DNA of 64,000 nt, from assembly GCA_963281255.1 (NCBI GenBank), contig OY725494.1, positions 3,547,934-3,611,933 on the forward strand, given 5' to 3'. The DNA comes from Aphrocallistes beatrix (lineage: Eukaryota; Porifera; Hexactinellida; Sceptrulophora; Aphrocallistidae). The notes under the pieces were generated by a model. It did not search any database, was not told where the DNA came from, and was given only the letters and a program-made list of their open reading frames with translations. Positions 13,401-23,324 of the stretch are shown piece by piece. Both the position numbers and the translations under genes were made by a program. Each line of letters begins with the position of its first letter. Within the stretch, counting starts at the first letter, position 1.

Positions 13401-16400
13401 TAATGGCTCCACCCATATTAAGCTACAAGGACACCAGGAGACTAAACATACAGTGTAACCGGAATAGTGTGGCAAGAATGCAAGACTTAGGAAAAGATTT
13501 AATGCTTGGATTATATAGATAAATATTAAATTAATTAGTTTATAATTTACACATGCAATAAATGAATGGGACTACTGAGATATGACAGGAAATAACTGTA
13601 TTTCCAATAGAATTATTCAATTAATGTCATGAAGCCATGGCTTAGAAAGGGACGTGACTAAGTGGGCGCTTATTTTCAAGTATACAATGTCATCCTTCAG
13701 GAAGAGAACGAGCGAGGAAGACTGCCTGACCTGACGGTGTGATACGAACTTGACTAACGAGGCGTCCACCACTTCACCGGGTTCTAGCACATTAAATTGC
13801 GTAGAGACCATGTAATGGCTGTCATCGCTTGTCTGATTCAAGAGAGAACAGTCGAACTTCAGACGGAGGGGAGAGTTGTCGCTGCTGGTCGCCACGTGAG
13901 GGAAAGACGCCACGAGGGAAAGAAAAGAATCAGAATTCTCGTCTAGACCGTTACAGTGTAGTTTGACGCTGAAGTGGATGCCTTCGCTGGTGAAGAGGGA
14001 TGGACTCAGGAGAGTGCCGCCATCCTCCATCAACGCGTTTATCTTCCTCACCTTCCAAACGTACGGGGACTTGTTGGTTATACTGGCAATCGAGTCCTGC
14101 AGACTGCTGATCTGTCTCCCCAACGTTCCCATCTCAGACCGGTGGCACTCTTCCTGGAGCTGGGAGTGCTGGTACAAGTGCTCCAGGTGCAGCTGCACGT
14201 TGGCAGACAGGTGGCCTGTCAAGTCTCTGCGGGAACATTCGTGCTCACAGCCATACTTCTGATACTTGCAGGGGAGGACCGTGAGGGGACAGTCCTGGTC
14301 CAAATGTCTCTTCAGTTTGCACCGCTCCACCGTTGAAGACTGGCAGCTGTTCGGACAAAGAATAGGATACAGATTGCAGCCGATACTCCAATGCTCCTCC
14401 ATCTCTCCTAGTGAAACCTCCCCTGTGCAATACTGGCAGTTCACTTTCCTCATCATGCACTGTTTGGAGATGTGTGAGTCCAGTTCACACCTCATGACCA
14501 CCACGCCACAGCCCAGTGAACACTTGACACGGTACATCAGGCACGCCGTGCTCAGGTGACGCTTGCAATCTCCCAACTCTCCATTCCACTCACAGCCTTT
14601 CGCCTTGAGAGGGCATTGAATTCTCTTCTGCCGCACCCACCTGTTGATGAAGTCCTCCTCCCTGATGCTCTCCAGCTCCATCAGGGTGTTATCCAGCGGA
14701 CACCTGGTCTCTGTCGTCTGGCTGTAAAGCCTGGTCTGGGAGAGACAAGCTTTACAGAAAACGTGACCACAAGGTGTGAGGAGCGCATCTCTGAGAATTC
14801 CTTTACAAATGTGGCATAGAAAAAAATCCTCCACCAACTCATCAAACAGATCAGGATTGTATCCACCATAAATGTTCCCCACTTTAACTGAGAGCAAGAC
14901 TGATGGAATGTCTATGTCAGAGGTGGTCAGGGGGAGAGGATTCAACTCAAGTTTGAGCTGACGAAACTCAGGTGCAGGAGAACCGGAGCCAGCCATACGA
15001 TCAATCACGATTATTACAACCACTCCAGTAGAAATAGAGAAATACTTACAGCACAGATGTGTTGAACAGAGAATGGGAAGATAATAAAGAAGACCTTTAT
15101 TTAAGTTTTAATAAAATAATTATTTCAATCAACTTTGATGATTGATATTATATATCTTGTTGATCTATGTGTGGAGATGAAGCATTACAATTGATTTTTG
15201 GTATCACTATGGATAGATATACCACAATTACTAAGATAACTAAGAATCAAATAGCTAAGCACATACATGTTGTCAAGGGAGGAAAAGTATAAGGAAGGGT
15301 ATATGTATGATTAATATCTCACAGCAAATAAATAATAAAACTTGATCATATATTCTATCTAAATTAAAATACTAAATAACTTACATTTTTCTTGTTTCCG
15401 GTTGACGCAATGAGCGCAGCTTGTATCTGTTGCTCAATCAATTTGATCCATGCATCTTGCTCCTAATAAATAAATCAGAAAGGGATAGAATATCGTTTTC
15501 ATTCAAACTTATTAATTGTAGTAGTTACCTCTGCGGAGCCGGCATCGAACACCCAGTATTTCCCATCCAAAGATATTATATGAAACTCGAAAGTGGTAGG
15601 ATACATGGTGTTCTCTAAACAATAATTTAATCAGTTGAAAGACGCTATCATAGAGATCTGACCTAACGCTGCTAAAACTCCCACAACAGGAGCCTACCGG
15701 GAGTAGCGGGAGCTGGGAACCTGACCGAAGTGAGGTCACTCTTCCCACGGATGTGTCCACTTTTAAGGTAGGCATGCAATTTTCGAGTTTTCTTCTTGCG
15801 AGCTTTAGGATCTAGACTCGAGTGTAGGATTGCAGGGCCGTTGGTATCATCCTCTGGCTCTGAATATGTCTCCCCCCTACGAAAACACTTGCTAGTAACT
15901 ATTAAGTAAAGAGAATGGTCGGAATATTCTCACTACCTTCTGAATAGTTTGTTAATGACTGTATGGTCAATTGGACTAACAGGATTGTGTGTAAAGAGAG
16001 GATTAACAAAGCTAGCTGGCTTGGAGAACACAGCACTAGCTGAGAAAATCGTATCTTCTTCATCTGAAACGTCAGTGAAAGCACCGTCTGATATGAACTA
16101 AAAATTGCCATTAAATTACTCACAATTATTTACACATGGTACGCAGTGGGGTCCGAATATTGGACAGAACTCACCCCCATGTGATCAAGATCAGTGAGCA
16201 GGTTATTCCTCTTCCGTTTGGGAGAACCTTCGGAGATGCTGTGAGTCCTGTAGTATCGCGGGAAAGTATCTGCATTTTGGCGTAAGATGGAATCGGACCG
16301 TGTAATTCCTGTTGGATCTTTCCCTGGAATCTTGACCGTGCAATGTAAGAGTTTTATAGATTTCCCATTGATCTGGTTCATGTAATCCTATTAACAGTAT

Positions 16401-18702
16401 CCGTTTATTGCCATACATTACACGAGGGAGAGTATAAGTCAATCAGATGGAGAACTAACATGAGAGCTCGGGTAGTAAGTAACCGTGTCTTGTGTCAGAA
16501 CGAGAAATTTCTTCCTCCAATCCTTCTTGCGCTTATTCCCACGCTTCAAGATCTTGCTCTGCAGAAGTGAATCTCTTAAGTAAGTATTATTAACGAAATT
16601 AGTTTTGAAGTAGGCATACCTCTTTGATAGGAATATCTCTCCCTGTTCCCAGAAGTGGGACACCATTTGAGAGTTCAAAATTAGATTTCATCTAGAAATA
16701 TAAAAAATTAACATAAATATTGCAAATGTCAGCATAATACTGACTGAGCTAAATACTAATGGAAAACTGCAATTCAGCTAATGAAGATGCTAAACTGACC
16801 TGACTACACTTCTTGATCACTTTCTTGCGTTTGTGCGAGCTTCTCTCTGTACTGATTGGTAGGCTGGACTGACGGACAAGTTTGAGCGGCTCACTCCCGT
16901 TCATGGTTAGAAATTTGTTCAGAGAAGAGTGGGTGCTTTGTCTCCTACAGGGCAAGAACTGGGGTGTGCGTGGTGAAACAGGCTCACAAGCTGAGAAACA
17001 GATAAACGGATGAGTAAGAAAGAGTGCAAGAGAATAGATACGAGAATTGCAAGAATATCGTTATCCTAGTACAGTGGTCTTCAAACTTTTTTCCCAGCGT
17101 ACCCCCTGGCTATTTTTTGAACTTTACGGTACCCCCAAGTAAGGAGAAATTATGGTTGAATGAGATATAACATACTTAACAGACTCGTCTCAAAGAGAGC
17201 TCGCGTACCCCCATGAAAAGCCTCGCGTACCCCCAGGGGTACGCGTACCCCAGTTTGAAGACCACTGTCCTAGTAGATATTCCTATGCCAGAACAACCTA
17301 CTGTCTAGTCTATCAACTTTCTTAAGACTGAATTATCGGAAGAAATAGCGATAAATGCAGTAAAATGTAATTGAAATCATTGAACATGACAGATATAGAA
17401 AACAGAAGGAATCAATCCGTTTAACGTATTACCCTGTCCATGAATGGACTGACTAACTGAGGCTTCGCCTAACGAACTAAGATATAAAATCTAACCAACA
17501 GTGTTCGACACGAATACGAGTTCATCGGCAATGGTATGCTCACCTTGGTGGAAAGAAGCTTCTACGTTAACTCCGTTCTGAGGAATCACTTCAATGTACG
17601 GAGAATTGTCCATGTGATCTGTAGCGAACTCCATAGCAGCTGAGTGGCTAACAAGACGGGGAGTAGAGTCATCTACAGATTAGTTATCCAATTAATCGTA
17701 ACATCAGCTGTGATTCACTGTCATAGCTCAAATACCTTGGACACCAACAAGGATAGATGGAATGGAGTCGAGACCAGATTTTGACCTGTGCTCGTCCATC
17801 ACTTGGTAATAATTGTAGATGGAGTTGAAGCTATCTGGGTTATCCATGCTGAACACGAACATCGCAGTGTCGGCCCATAATGCTAACTAATCGAAACAAC
17901 GATAAAGAATGACTGCAGCTATTGAATCAAGGCTGCAGTGGATTCCTCACCTGCTTGGATGGCGCACCAGTAACTTCTCTGATAAGAAGTAGTTGATTCT
18001 TCCCTTCCATGTAGAAATCTTTCTTGTGTCGAACTTCTAGAAATAAAACACAGTAGAACCTCGTTGCTACGAACACGGATAATCCGAACAGGTATTTTAT
18101 CCTCTACAGAGATTGCGGAAATATGAACAAATATCGGCCGTCCCCTGGTGTCCGTATTAACCAGGTTCAACTGGTCATACTCAATTCAAGTGGAACAGTG
18201 TTAGGTGTGCATGTTTTTTATTAAATAACAAAAAAAACCCCGAACCTTCTTCATTCGGAATTTCTACATCAAGAGTTCCGTAGAGGTACTGCATTATCAA
18301 CAGTGATTTTCTGGATTCTTCTGTCCCGATAATGGCCTGAATGAGTTAAATTTGATAAATTTTAGTTATATCAACTCAGAGAATGCAGATGTTTTATTAG
18401 TATAGTTAACCAACCTACCAATCGTACGTCCCTCAGAGATCTACTCCGGGTCCACTCAGGAGTGAGTTTGAGAGTTTCTAGCAATCAATAAAGATAAACA
18501 CGAATATTTTCAGACAATTGATTGAATTACTGAAAATCATTAGCATGCCTTCCATCTTATCAAGTTCTTGCAAAACCTCAAGTTGGTTAGATTCTGACAT
18601 CAGGGAGTGCAGATGGCTCTCAATCAGCGTTCGCGTCTCTTTCCATTGATTAATCATAAAATAGAAATTTTCTACTTCCTGCCTCGCTGCTGTCTGACTC
18701 AT
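10448..18702 (-). CDS. AGAP: AGAP-type ArfGAP (GTPase-like, split PH, ArfGAP, ankyrin) hosting three nested genes
   Basis: Centaurin-gamma family ArfGAP acting in endosomal trafficking. Exons follow the AGAP order: 18702-18531, 18477-18419, 18336-18246, 18036-17951, 17886-17736 and 17672-17544 (GTPase-like domain); 16990-16800; 16691-16620, about 16558-16460, 16387-16175, further linker exons, about 15611-15531, then an exon ending at 15385 (PH); 11988-11898 and an exon from about 11420 (ArfGAP, CCDC and CVHC pairs, arginine finger VHRQMG). Exons at about 11235-11118, 11050-10935, 10868-10685 and 10605-10448 give the helical linker and ankyrin repeats. Phases agree across every join I checked. 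The P-loop reads GTEESRKS, so the second glycine of GxxxxGKS is Arg and nucleotide binding is doubtful. The phase-0 intron 15384-11989 contains complete TRAF, ARL and NDUFA13 genes. The start is supported by an AGAP-like N-terminal helix. Confidence 0.9.
11539..11660. mobile_element. hAT-type MITE, 122 bp, 8-bp target duplication CTATGGGG
   Basis: Lies in the AGAP intron that splits the ArfGAP domain. Termini are CAGGGGCGCAGCCA and, on the other strand, CAAGGGCGTAGCCA. Bases 11531-11538 and 11661-11668 are both CTATGGGG, an exact 8-bp duplication as expected for hAT transposition. No coding capacity. Confidence 0.9.
12155..12550 (-). CDS. NDUFA13: NDUFA13 / GRIM-19, complex I accessory subunit (nested in AGAP intron)
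   Basis: Small single-helix subunit of mitochondrial NADH:ubiquinone oxidoreductase. The 131-residue intronless frame starts [20 protein letters not shown], and the family-typical [14 protein letters not shown] segment is present. A transmembrane helix follows (about residues 36-55, [20 protein letters not shown]), then an Arg-rich patch [17 protein letters not shown] and MKDVPGW, a conserved GRIM-19 signature. It is slightly shorter than the human protein (144 residues) at the C-terminus. It sits with ARL and TRAF on the same strand inside one AGAP intron, so it must have its own promoter or be processed from the AGAP transcript. Confidence 0.95.
   Translation of the reverse strand: MTDYLNKLPIRQDVAPKGGYGDIPFKRNLKGRGPSGLTLMLGTLGICAFGWVLLARANREIRRRRREMMDARIAIYPLLLAENDRIILKRMKDFEIAELEIMKDVPGWRSGESVYFTEKWIAPHSDNTYPL
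12850..13416 (-). CDS. Arf-like small GTPase with altered switch II (nested in AGAP intron)
   Basis: A 188-residue intronless Arf-like GTPase. It has Gly2 (MGGAINK), so N-myristoylation is plausible. The P-loop is GLDGSGKT and the switch I threonine lies in PTALFNVES. Two departures from Arf consensus stand out. Switch II reads [12 protein letters not shown], so the catalytic Gln of GGQ is Arg, which predicts little intrinsic hydrolysis. The base-specificity motif is NKQE rather than NKQD. The SAV guanine motif (TSAVSGQG) is present. The protein ends in a basic KRYFKKQ tail. I cannot place it in a named ARL subfamily with confidence. The altered GTPase sits beside two ArfGAP genes, but no functional link is shown by sequence. 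Confidence 0.88.
   Translation of the reverse strand: MGGAINKVLDARRERNIVSYGTFRLLLFGLDGSGKTSILNYIKTRDCGHPEPTALFNVESLSLSGSLNVSVRDFGGRAEYRDQWVRGVEGGDAILYAVDSSDRERLQESKLELDKLSDKIMSLRIPTLLLANKQELPGALSLDEISLHFSKEVISREDGLSGIYSTSAVSGQGIDELVELMKRYFKKQ
13617..15023 (-). CDS. TRAF-family adaptor / E3 ligase (nested in AGAP intron)
   Basis: Intronless frame of 468 residues; a second ATG at 14996 ([11 protein letters not shown]) may be the true start, giving 459. TRAF proteins link surface receptors to ubiquitin signalling. Order: RING finger (about residues 68-115, [20 protein letters not shown]), four or five TRAF-type zinc fingers with C/H spacing (about 135-280), a short coiled coil (about 285-315) and a divergent C-terminal MATH/TRAF domain that starts with YVWKVRKI and contains VKFVSHRQ and DDIVYLKI. 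The coiled coil is short for a TRAF and the MATH domain is weakly conserved, so trimer and receptor binding may differ from known members. It is the first of three genes inside the AGAP intron, about 360 bp downstream of the preceding AGAP exon. Confidence 0.9.
   Translation of the reverse strand: MVVIIVIDRMAGSGSPAPEFRQLKLELNPLPLTTSDIDIPSVLLSVKVGNIYGGYNPDLFDELVEDFFLCHICKGILRDALLTPCGHVFCKACLSQTRLYSQTTETRCPLDNTLMELESIREEDFINRWVRQKRIQCPLKAKGCEWNGELGDCKRHLSTACLMYRVKCSLGCGVVVMRCELDSHISKQCMMRKVNCQYCTGEVSLGEMEEHWSIGCNLYPILCPNSCQSSTVERCKLKRHLDQDCPLTVLPCKYQKYGCEHECSRRDLTGHLSANVQLHLEHLYQHSQLQEECHRSEMGTLGRQISSLQDSIASITNKSPYVWKVRKINALMEDGGTLLSPSLFTSEGIHFSVKLHCNGLDENSDSFLSLVASFPHVATSSDNSPLRLKFDCSLLNQTSDDSHYMVSTQFNVLEPGEVVDASLVKFVSHRQVRQSSSLVLFLKDDIVYLKISAHLVTSLSKPWLHDIN
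17072..17267. mobile_element. hAT-type MITE, 196 bp, 8-bp target duplication TCCTAGTA
   Basis: Lies in the AGAP intron 17543-16991. Termini CAGTGGTCTTCAAAC are perfect inverted repeats. The interior carries the GCGTACCCC motif in both orientations. Bases 17064-17071 and 17268-17275 are both TCCTAGTA. No open frame. Confidence 0.95.
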
Positions 18703-18896
18703 TATAGCTGGCTAGTGTTAGAACGCATTGAGGTAATTTAAACCAATGTAACATCAGTGGAGAATAAAATGCATTCACCACAGAAGTCCTTCAATGTTAA
18801 AGTGTCGATTACATTTATCAAGTATAAATTTCGCGATAATTATATGTGAACACTCATCAGTAGAGATAACTTTATTGATACAACACTAGTCTAGTT

Positions 18897-18939
18897 CTTA
18901 ATTAATTTCGTTTGTGGGTTACAAACGAAATTAATTAAG
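18897..18939. repeat. Perfect 19-bp inverted repeat with 5-base loop
   Basis: Arms CTTAATTAATTTCGTTTGT and its exact complement surround the loop GGGTT. Just downstream (18958-19022) is GC-rich DNA with CTTGCTTGCGC and a GGCGGACAC hairpin. Related CTTGCTTGCGC-type sequence occurs inverted at about 57795-57836, so this may be one end of a dispersed element. Confidence 0.8.
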
Positions 18940-19204
18940 GATTTCACTATTATTATTACAAGCGCGTTTCGCTTGCTTGCGCTGTGCGTCTGGCGGACAC
19001 AAAGTGTCCGCCGGAGGCGCCTGGGGTTACATTGATTAATTATGAGGAAAATAACATCTCTAAATGCGTCTATCTTACTGTCATAATCAATATCACACGA
19101 AAAATCACAAAATTTGTCAATTTTTAAAATTTTGATGCGTAATGACGCCATAACAAAGTGATGAGTCATCATTTTTTGATGATAGTTGCATCATATGTGA
19201 GGTA

Positions 19205-19447
19205 TGTTCGTATACAGATTCTTTTAAAATTTCAGCCTTCTATATAATGGCTGAGTTATCCTCGAATAACTGTATTGCTTAACTTTTAAAAATGTGACAA
19301 TGACGTCATAATTCCATGATGAGTCAACATTTTGCTCTGATCTCAGAACTTAGTGGAGCCATAGCCAAAATACTCCCACATGCCAAAAATCAGCTTTCTA
19401 CGCCCGGCAGTTTCTTCAATCAATTCGTTACATATATATATATAGAG
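19205..19447. repeat. Dispersed repeat block, copy 1
   Basis: About 240 bp that recurs in the same orientation at 35021-35255 with roughly 90% identity by eye. Both copies end in ATCAATTCGTTACA followed by a TA dinucleotide run. The second copy lies inside the 34750 hAT-like element. Confidence 0.9.
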
Positions 19448-20144
19448 AGAAATTTTTTAAATCTTAGATGCTCAAATATCGATATACAGCTATTGTTGTT
19501 ACCTGGGGAAAAGAAAATCTCGGACTATAGTGGAAGAAAAATGTAATTGGGATATATATTTAGACTCAATTAACATTATTTTTGGGGTTTAGTTATAACC
19601 ATAGCATTCTATACACTAAGGCAATGGTGCTGATTAGTGGACTTGGACTAGGGATTGGTTAGATCAGTTAGTTTACTTTGATTTCAAAATTCTAATACAA
19701 TTGTAAATTTCTGTAACTACCCATATTAAGTAAATAATTAATAACCTACTTCCCTTTTATGAAATCATGAATGGTCTGGAGATAATTTAAATATAGTGGA
19801 CATGTAATAAGTAAATTAATAAATAATCAAGCAGAAATAAGTATAATTGATAACATATGATTCACAGTTAAAAAGAGCATAGAGGTAGTTTAGAAAGTTG
19901 AGTAGAAGCGAGATATGATGATAGGGGTAGAATGTAATTCCGATGCGTCTTGAATAAGTGTCATTGTAGCCGTTAGTGGAGTTCCTCGATAGTGATAAAG
20001 TAGAGAATTCTTTCAGATGGTTGTAGATACAGGAGTGATAGATCATGTCGGGGGATTTATCTATAAGAATATATTACAATAATTAGGTACTAACTTTGGT
20101 TCGAAATAATATTTGTAACGGGTATAGATAATTATCAGTACATA

Positions 20145-20417
20145 CAGGGTGTTTCAAATGTCTTGGTACCGCTTCTAATAGAGCCACGAAAACAAACTAA
20201 GAAATCAAAAAATTATCAATCGGGCCGCTAAAATAGTAATATCGAAATCATTCTAAGAGAATTTAGTGAGTAGTATGCCAAATCGAATTAGGAAAGTACT
20301 AGAATTGAAAGGTGATTATATTGGCAAATTAAATTCAAAGTGAATGGAATTCAGCATGTATTTTCTGTAGTATTTAAGTTAAAATGTTCAAGGGGCCAAT
20401 ACTTTTGAAACACCCTG
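20145..20417. mobile_element. Mariner-like MITE with TA target duplication
   Basis: Termini CAGGGTGTTTCAAA are inverted and each is flanked by TA (20143-20144 and 20418-20419). About 273 bp, no coding capacity. TA flanks suggest Tc1/mariner mobilisation. Confidence 0.8.
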
Positions 20418-20422
20418 TAATG

Positions 20423-20607
20423 CAGCGGATCTGAACCTGGGGTACGCATAGCACCCCCAGGGGGTACCTAAATTTGTTAAATTAAGTAATATGTTCATGC
20501 AGTCCATCCCAAACCAAACCAACAAAACAAAACAAAATTGAGAGGGATACGTGAAACCTCATATTGACACCAAGGGGTACACTGACTGAAAAGGTTCAGA
20601 ACCACTG
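20423..20607. mobile_element. hAT-like MITE with degraded flanks
   Basis: Termini CAGCGGATCTGAACC and CAGTGGTTCTGAACC are inverted. Interior GGGGTAC motifs resemble the MITE at 17072. The 8-bp flanks CTGTAATG and CTGGAGAG match at only five positions, so this is an older copy. It abuts the mariner-like element. Confidence 0.65.
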
Positions 20608-22149
20608 CTGGAGAGCATCAACAAATAGATATCAACTCTCGGTATCACTCATTGTTTTAGTTATAATTGGAAATATATCAACCGCGGAGCTAGACCCAAA
20701 CGGATTGGACGAACAATTGTTGGAAATACAATTGTGGGGATCACTTGGACTGTCGATGGCGCCGAAAACAGTGGAATGAAATATTCACTGTTAAAATGTA
20801 TTTCACTTATGTCTAGGTATGATCAATAAGCTCAATTTTTACTTATAACTTCATTGAGGATGGTCTCAACTTGGCGAGTGTCATTTATAGAAATTCATGA
20901 GGTTGGAATTGTGACGTTTTTATTCTCAAATGCTTTGATATATAATTCGTCGTTAATTGACATGGATCGGTCATGAAAGGTCCAGTTTCTGAAATAACTA
21001 TCAACTATCTCGATAAAAGATAAGAGTTGCTACACATGAGCTATCCAGCCGTTTCGTAGGTCGATTAAATTTAATCTAGAAAGAAGAATGGAAATGAACT
21101 AGCTAAGAACTTATCTACCTTTTCTTCGTAGTCAGTTATGCTCTTAGATTAGGCAGATTCCATCAGCAAACGTTCTTTGTGATCCAAAGATAGTCTCTTA
21201 GCTAGGAATTGGATTCGCATAGATAAGAAGGTTGGGGAATGGGTACTGCAGTTTATTGAGAGCTATTCTATCTCAGGAAACTGTAACAGTGCGAAGCCCG
21301 TCATTGTAGGTAATGGTTCTCTCAAATCTCGATGTCATCTGGTTTGAAATGATGTACACATACCTAAACGGTGAGTAGAAGTGTAAATGTGACGATCAGT
21401 AAATCAAACATAATTATAGTAGAAAAAACTTACTTTCATTTGGTGTTTGCAGTCCTTCCGTGGGTGTGGAATTGCTCTAAACCTTTCTTCAGTTTCAGAT
21501 TTTCAGAGGTAGATTCTGCTTGACTTCTATCATTAGACTTGCAGCCTGGACATGACATTGTCGTTCGAAAGTAACAATAATTTGATACTTTTGAGCAATC
21601 AAGTGTGTTTCAGATTGAGTTTGATTTGTGTATATGAAAAGACATTGATTTGTAAAAACTTTACAACAAGGTAGTAAATTAATATATAATTAATGTGGTT
21701 GACTTTAAAGCAACGCAAATAAGTAGTATGTTTATGTATAAAAGTAATGTGGTTGGTTTAAATTAGTTAAACCATAAATTCTCTACATTGCTATCCTCAA
21801 ACGATTTTGATGTAAATCGATGTAGAATTCATGAAAACGATTTGTATATAATGTACGAAGCTATATACCAGCATAATCGAACAATTTTTAGGAAATCAAA
21901 TTTTTGACTGATCTAACCAATCCCTAGTCCAAGTCCACCAACCAGCACCATTGCCTTAGTGTATAGAATGCTATGTTATAACCTATAAGTTTGTGTGGAG
22001 TCCTGCCATACCACAACTTCCTCCACTGCTCCACACATGTTATAACACGTATTATAACATGTCTTTTCATTTTGATTTTATGGGAGTGCTGCATTTGTTC
22101 CGTTCGAATCGTATATAATTGAATATATTATGTACTTAAGTAGAGTGCA

Positions 22150-22290
22150 TTCAGCAAAATTTGGACAAATGTAATATTCCAATAATGCATACTACAAAAT
22201 TCGGACAAATGCTTACTACAAAATTCAGACACATGCATAATACAGATTCGGACAAATGCTTACTACAAATTCGGGCAAATGCATGCGTCC
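22150..22290. repeat. Short imperfect tandem array, unit about 28 bp
   Basis: Four to five imperfect copies of a unit containing TACAAAATTCGGACAAATGC. No coding role seen. Confidence 0.7.
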
Positions 22291-22886
22291 CTATTTTATT
22301 TCTGAGTTGAATCCCAGTTTAATCCCCGGTCACTATCGCATCCCTACAAACTGGAAGCAATAGGTCCTCCTCCATCAGCGTGTCGCCCCTCTCTAAATTG
22401 ATTATAACGACTAGATATGCAGAGGCGCAGGCTACGGTAGGGTCGGTATGGCATGGCCCTACCAATAATTCTCGATGGCTATTATATTCAATTCACCATA
22501 ATATGATTTGTCCAAAACGGTCATACCAATCCTGGGTCCTCTTCCAAAGGCCCTACCAATCCCCATCCAGGATCTACGCCCCTGATAAGGATCAATAACT
22601 GCTTGCCCTTACCATAATTTCCCATTCAGTTATTGTGTAATTAGGTATGGGGTGTTTCAAAAACTTTTTGGACATTCGAACACTAGATATATACAAAATT
22701 CCTAAAGCTTCATCTCTTGCTGTCACACTTGGTTATCTTTCTGTACTACACAGCGTTACGTGAATATTAATTACTCGACTCTTTGTCAACAAGCGATATT
22801 GAGTGAACAGTACGTATGTTGTTTCTAGAAAGATTGACACTAAATAAGTAGTTTATATTTTTTCAAATTATTTAATTAAGTTTATC

Positions 22887-23324
22887 ATGGCTGACATGGA
22901 AGCTCCTGACGTCATCACCCTCCGGCCCACCACTCAAAACTATCCTGCTCCCGGTCAGAACTCTCCTTCCCCCGGTCAGAACTTTCCTGGTCCCCCTTAC
23001 GACTCTAGGATAGGAGTCATGATGGAGTCTCCTCCCCCCAATATATCTGGTATGGACTTCAGTAAGGTTACTCCTGCCACCTCCAATCCACCTCAGCAAC
23101 ACGCACAGCCACAAGCTGCCACTTCGCACTACAACGCAGAAGCTACTCATAATGCGAGACAGCTTGACACAAGTGAATTGGGGAACTTGAGACAGCGAGT
23201 CTTCAGTCTAGAAGACAAAATGTTCAGTTTGCAGAAAAGTAGGAAGTGGGACAGCCGGATTTTGAAATTAATCTTATTTATCGGAACTGGTTACTTCGTC
23301 TGGACATATTTTAAAACGAAATAG
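22887..23324 (+). CDS. Small tail-anchored coiled-coil protein, possibly MFF-like
   Basis: Intronless frame of 145 residues starting at the first ATG after a TA-rich leader. The N-terminal half is Pro/Gln/Ser-rich with a doubled PAPGQN-type motif. Residues about 94-115 form a short amphipathic coiled coil (LGNLRQRVFSLEDKMFSLQK). A single hydrophobic helix follows (ILKLILFIGTGYFVWTYF), ending in KTK. A coiled coil directly before a C-terminal anchor with a basic tail is the layout of mitochondrial or peroxisomal tail-anchored proteins such as MFF, but the MFF N-terminal Drp1-binding motifs are not convincing here. The function is unknown. The next gene downstream is PPM1 on the same strand, 615 bp away. 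Confidence 0.65.
   Translation: MADMEAPDVITLRPTTQNYPAPGQNSPSPGQNFPGPPYDSRIGVMMESPPPNISGMDFSKVTPATSNPPQQHAQPQAATSHYNAEATHNARQLDTSELGNLRQRVFSLEDKMFSLQKSRKWDSRILKLILFIGTGYFVWTYFKTK

Larger units (their letters stand above)
19591..21985. repeat. Inverted repeat pair (about 80 bp arms) flanking 2.2 kb
   Basis: Bases 19591-19671 recur as reverse complement at about 21908-21985 with about 90% identity, including GGACTTGGACTAGGGATTGG. The enclosed DNA holds two MITEs and no transposase frame. This could be a decayed DNA element or two independent insertions in opposite orientation. Confidence 0.75.
18703..22886. other. Repeat-rich intergenic region
   Basis: About 4.2 kb between the divergent AGAP and plus-strand genes. 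I find no supportable gene. It holds several small repeats listed separately (palindrome, dispersed block, inverted pair, two MITEs, tandem array). A further candidate element at 22420-22584 has CAGAGGCGCAG and CAGGGGCGTAG termini but no matching flanks. A fragment at about 22648 resembles the terminus of the 20145 element. Confidence 0.7.

Noticed and set aside
10448..15385. Separate ArfGAP-ankyrin gene downstream of NDUFA13
   Set aside because: The ArfGAP exons lack a start, and the PH and ArfGAP parts join in phase and in the exact AGAP order, so one interrupted gene is the simpler reading.
22420..22584. hAT-type MITE with CAGAGGCGCAG termini
   Set aside because: Termini resemble those of the 11539 element, but the flanking 8-mers do not match, so I left it as a remark only.
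22872..23150. Minus-strand frame rich in Gly/Arg opposite the tail-anchored protein
   Set aside because: It is the complement of Pro-rich codons and has no start context or homology.
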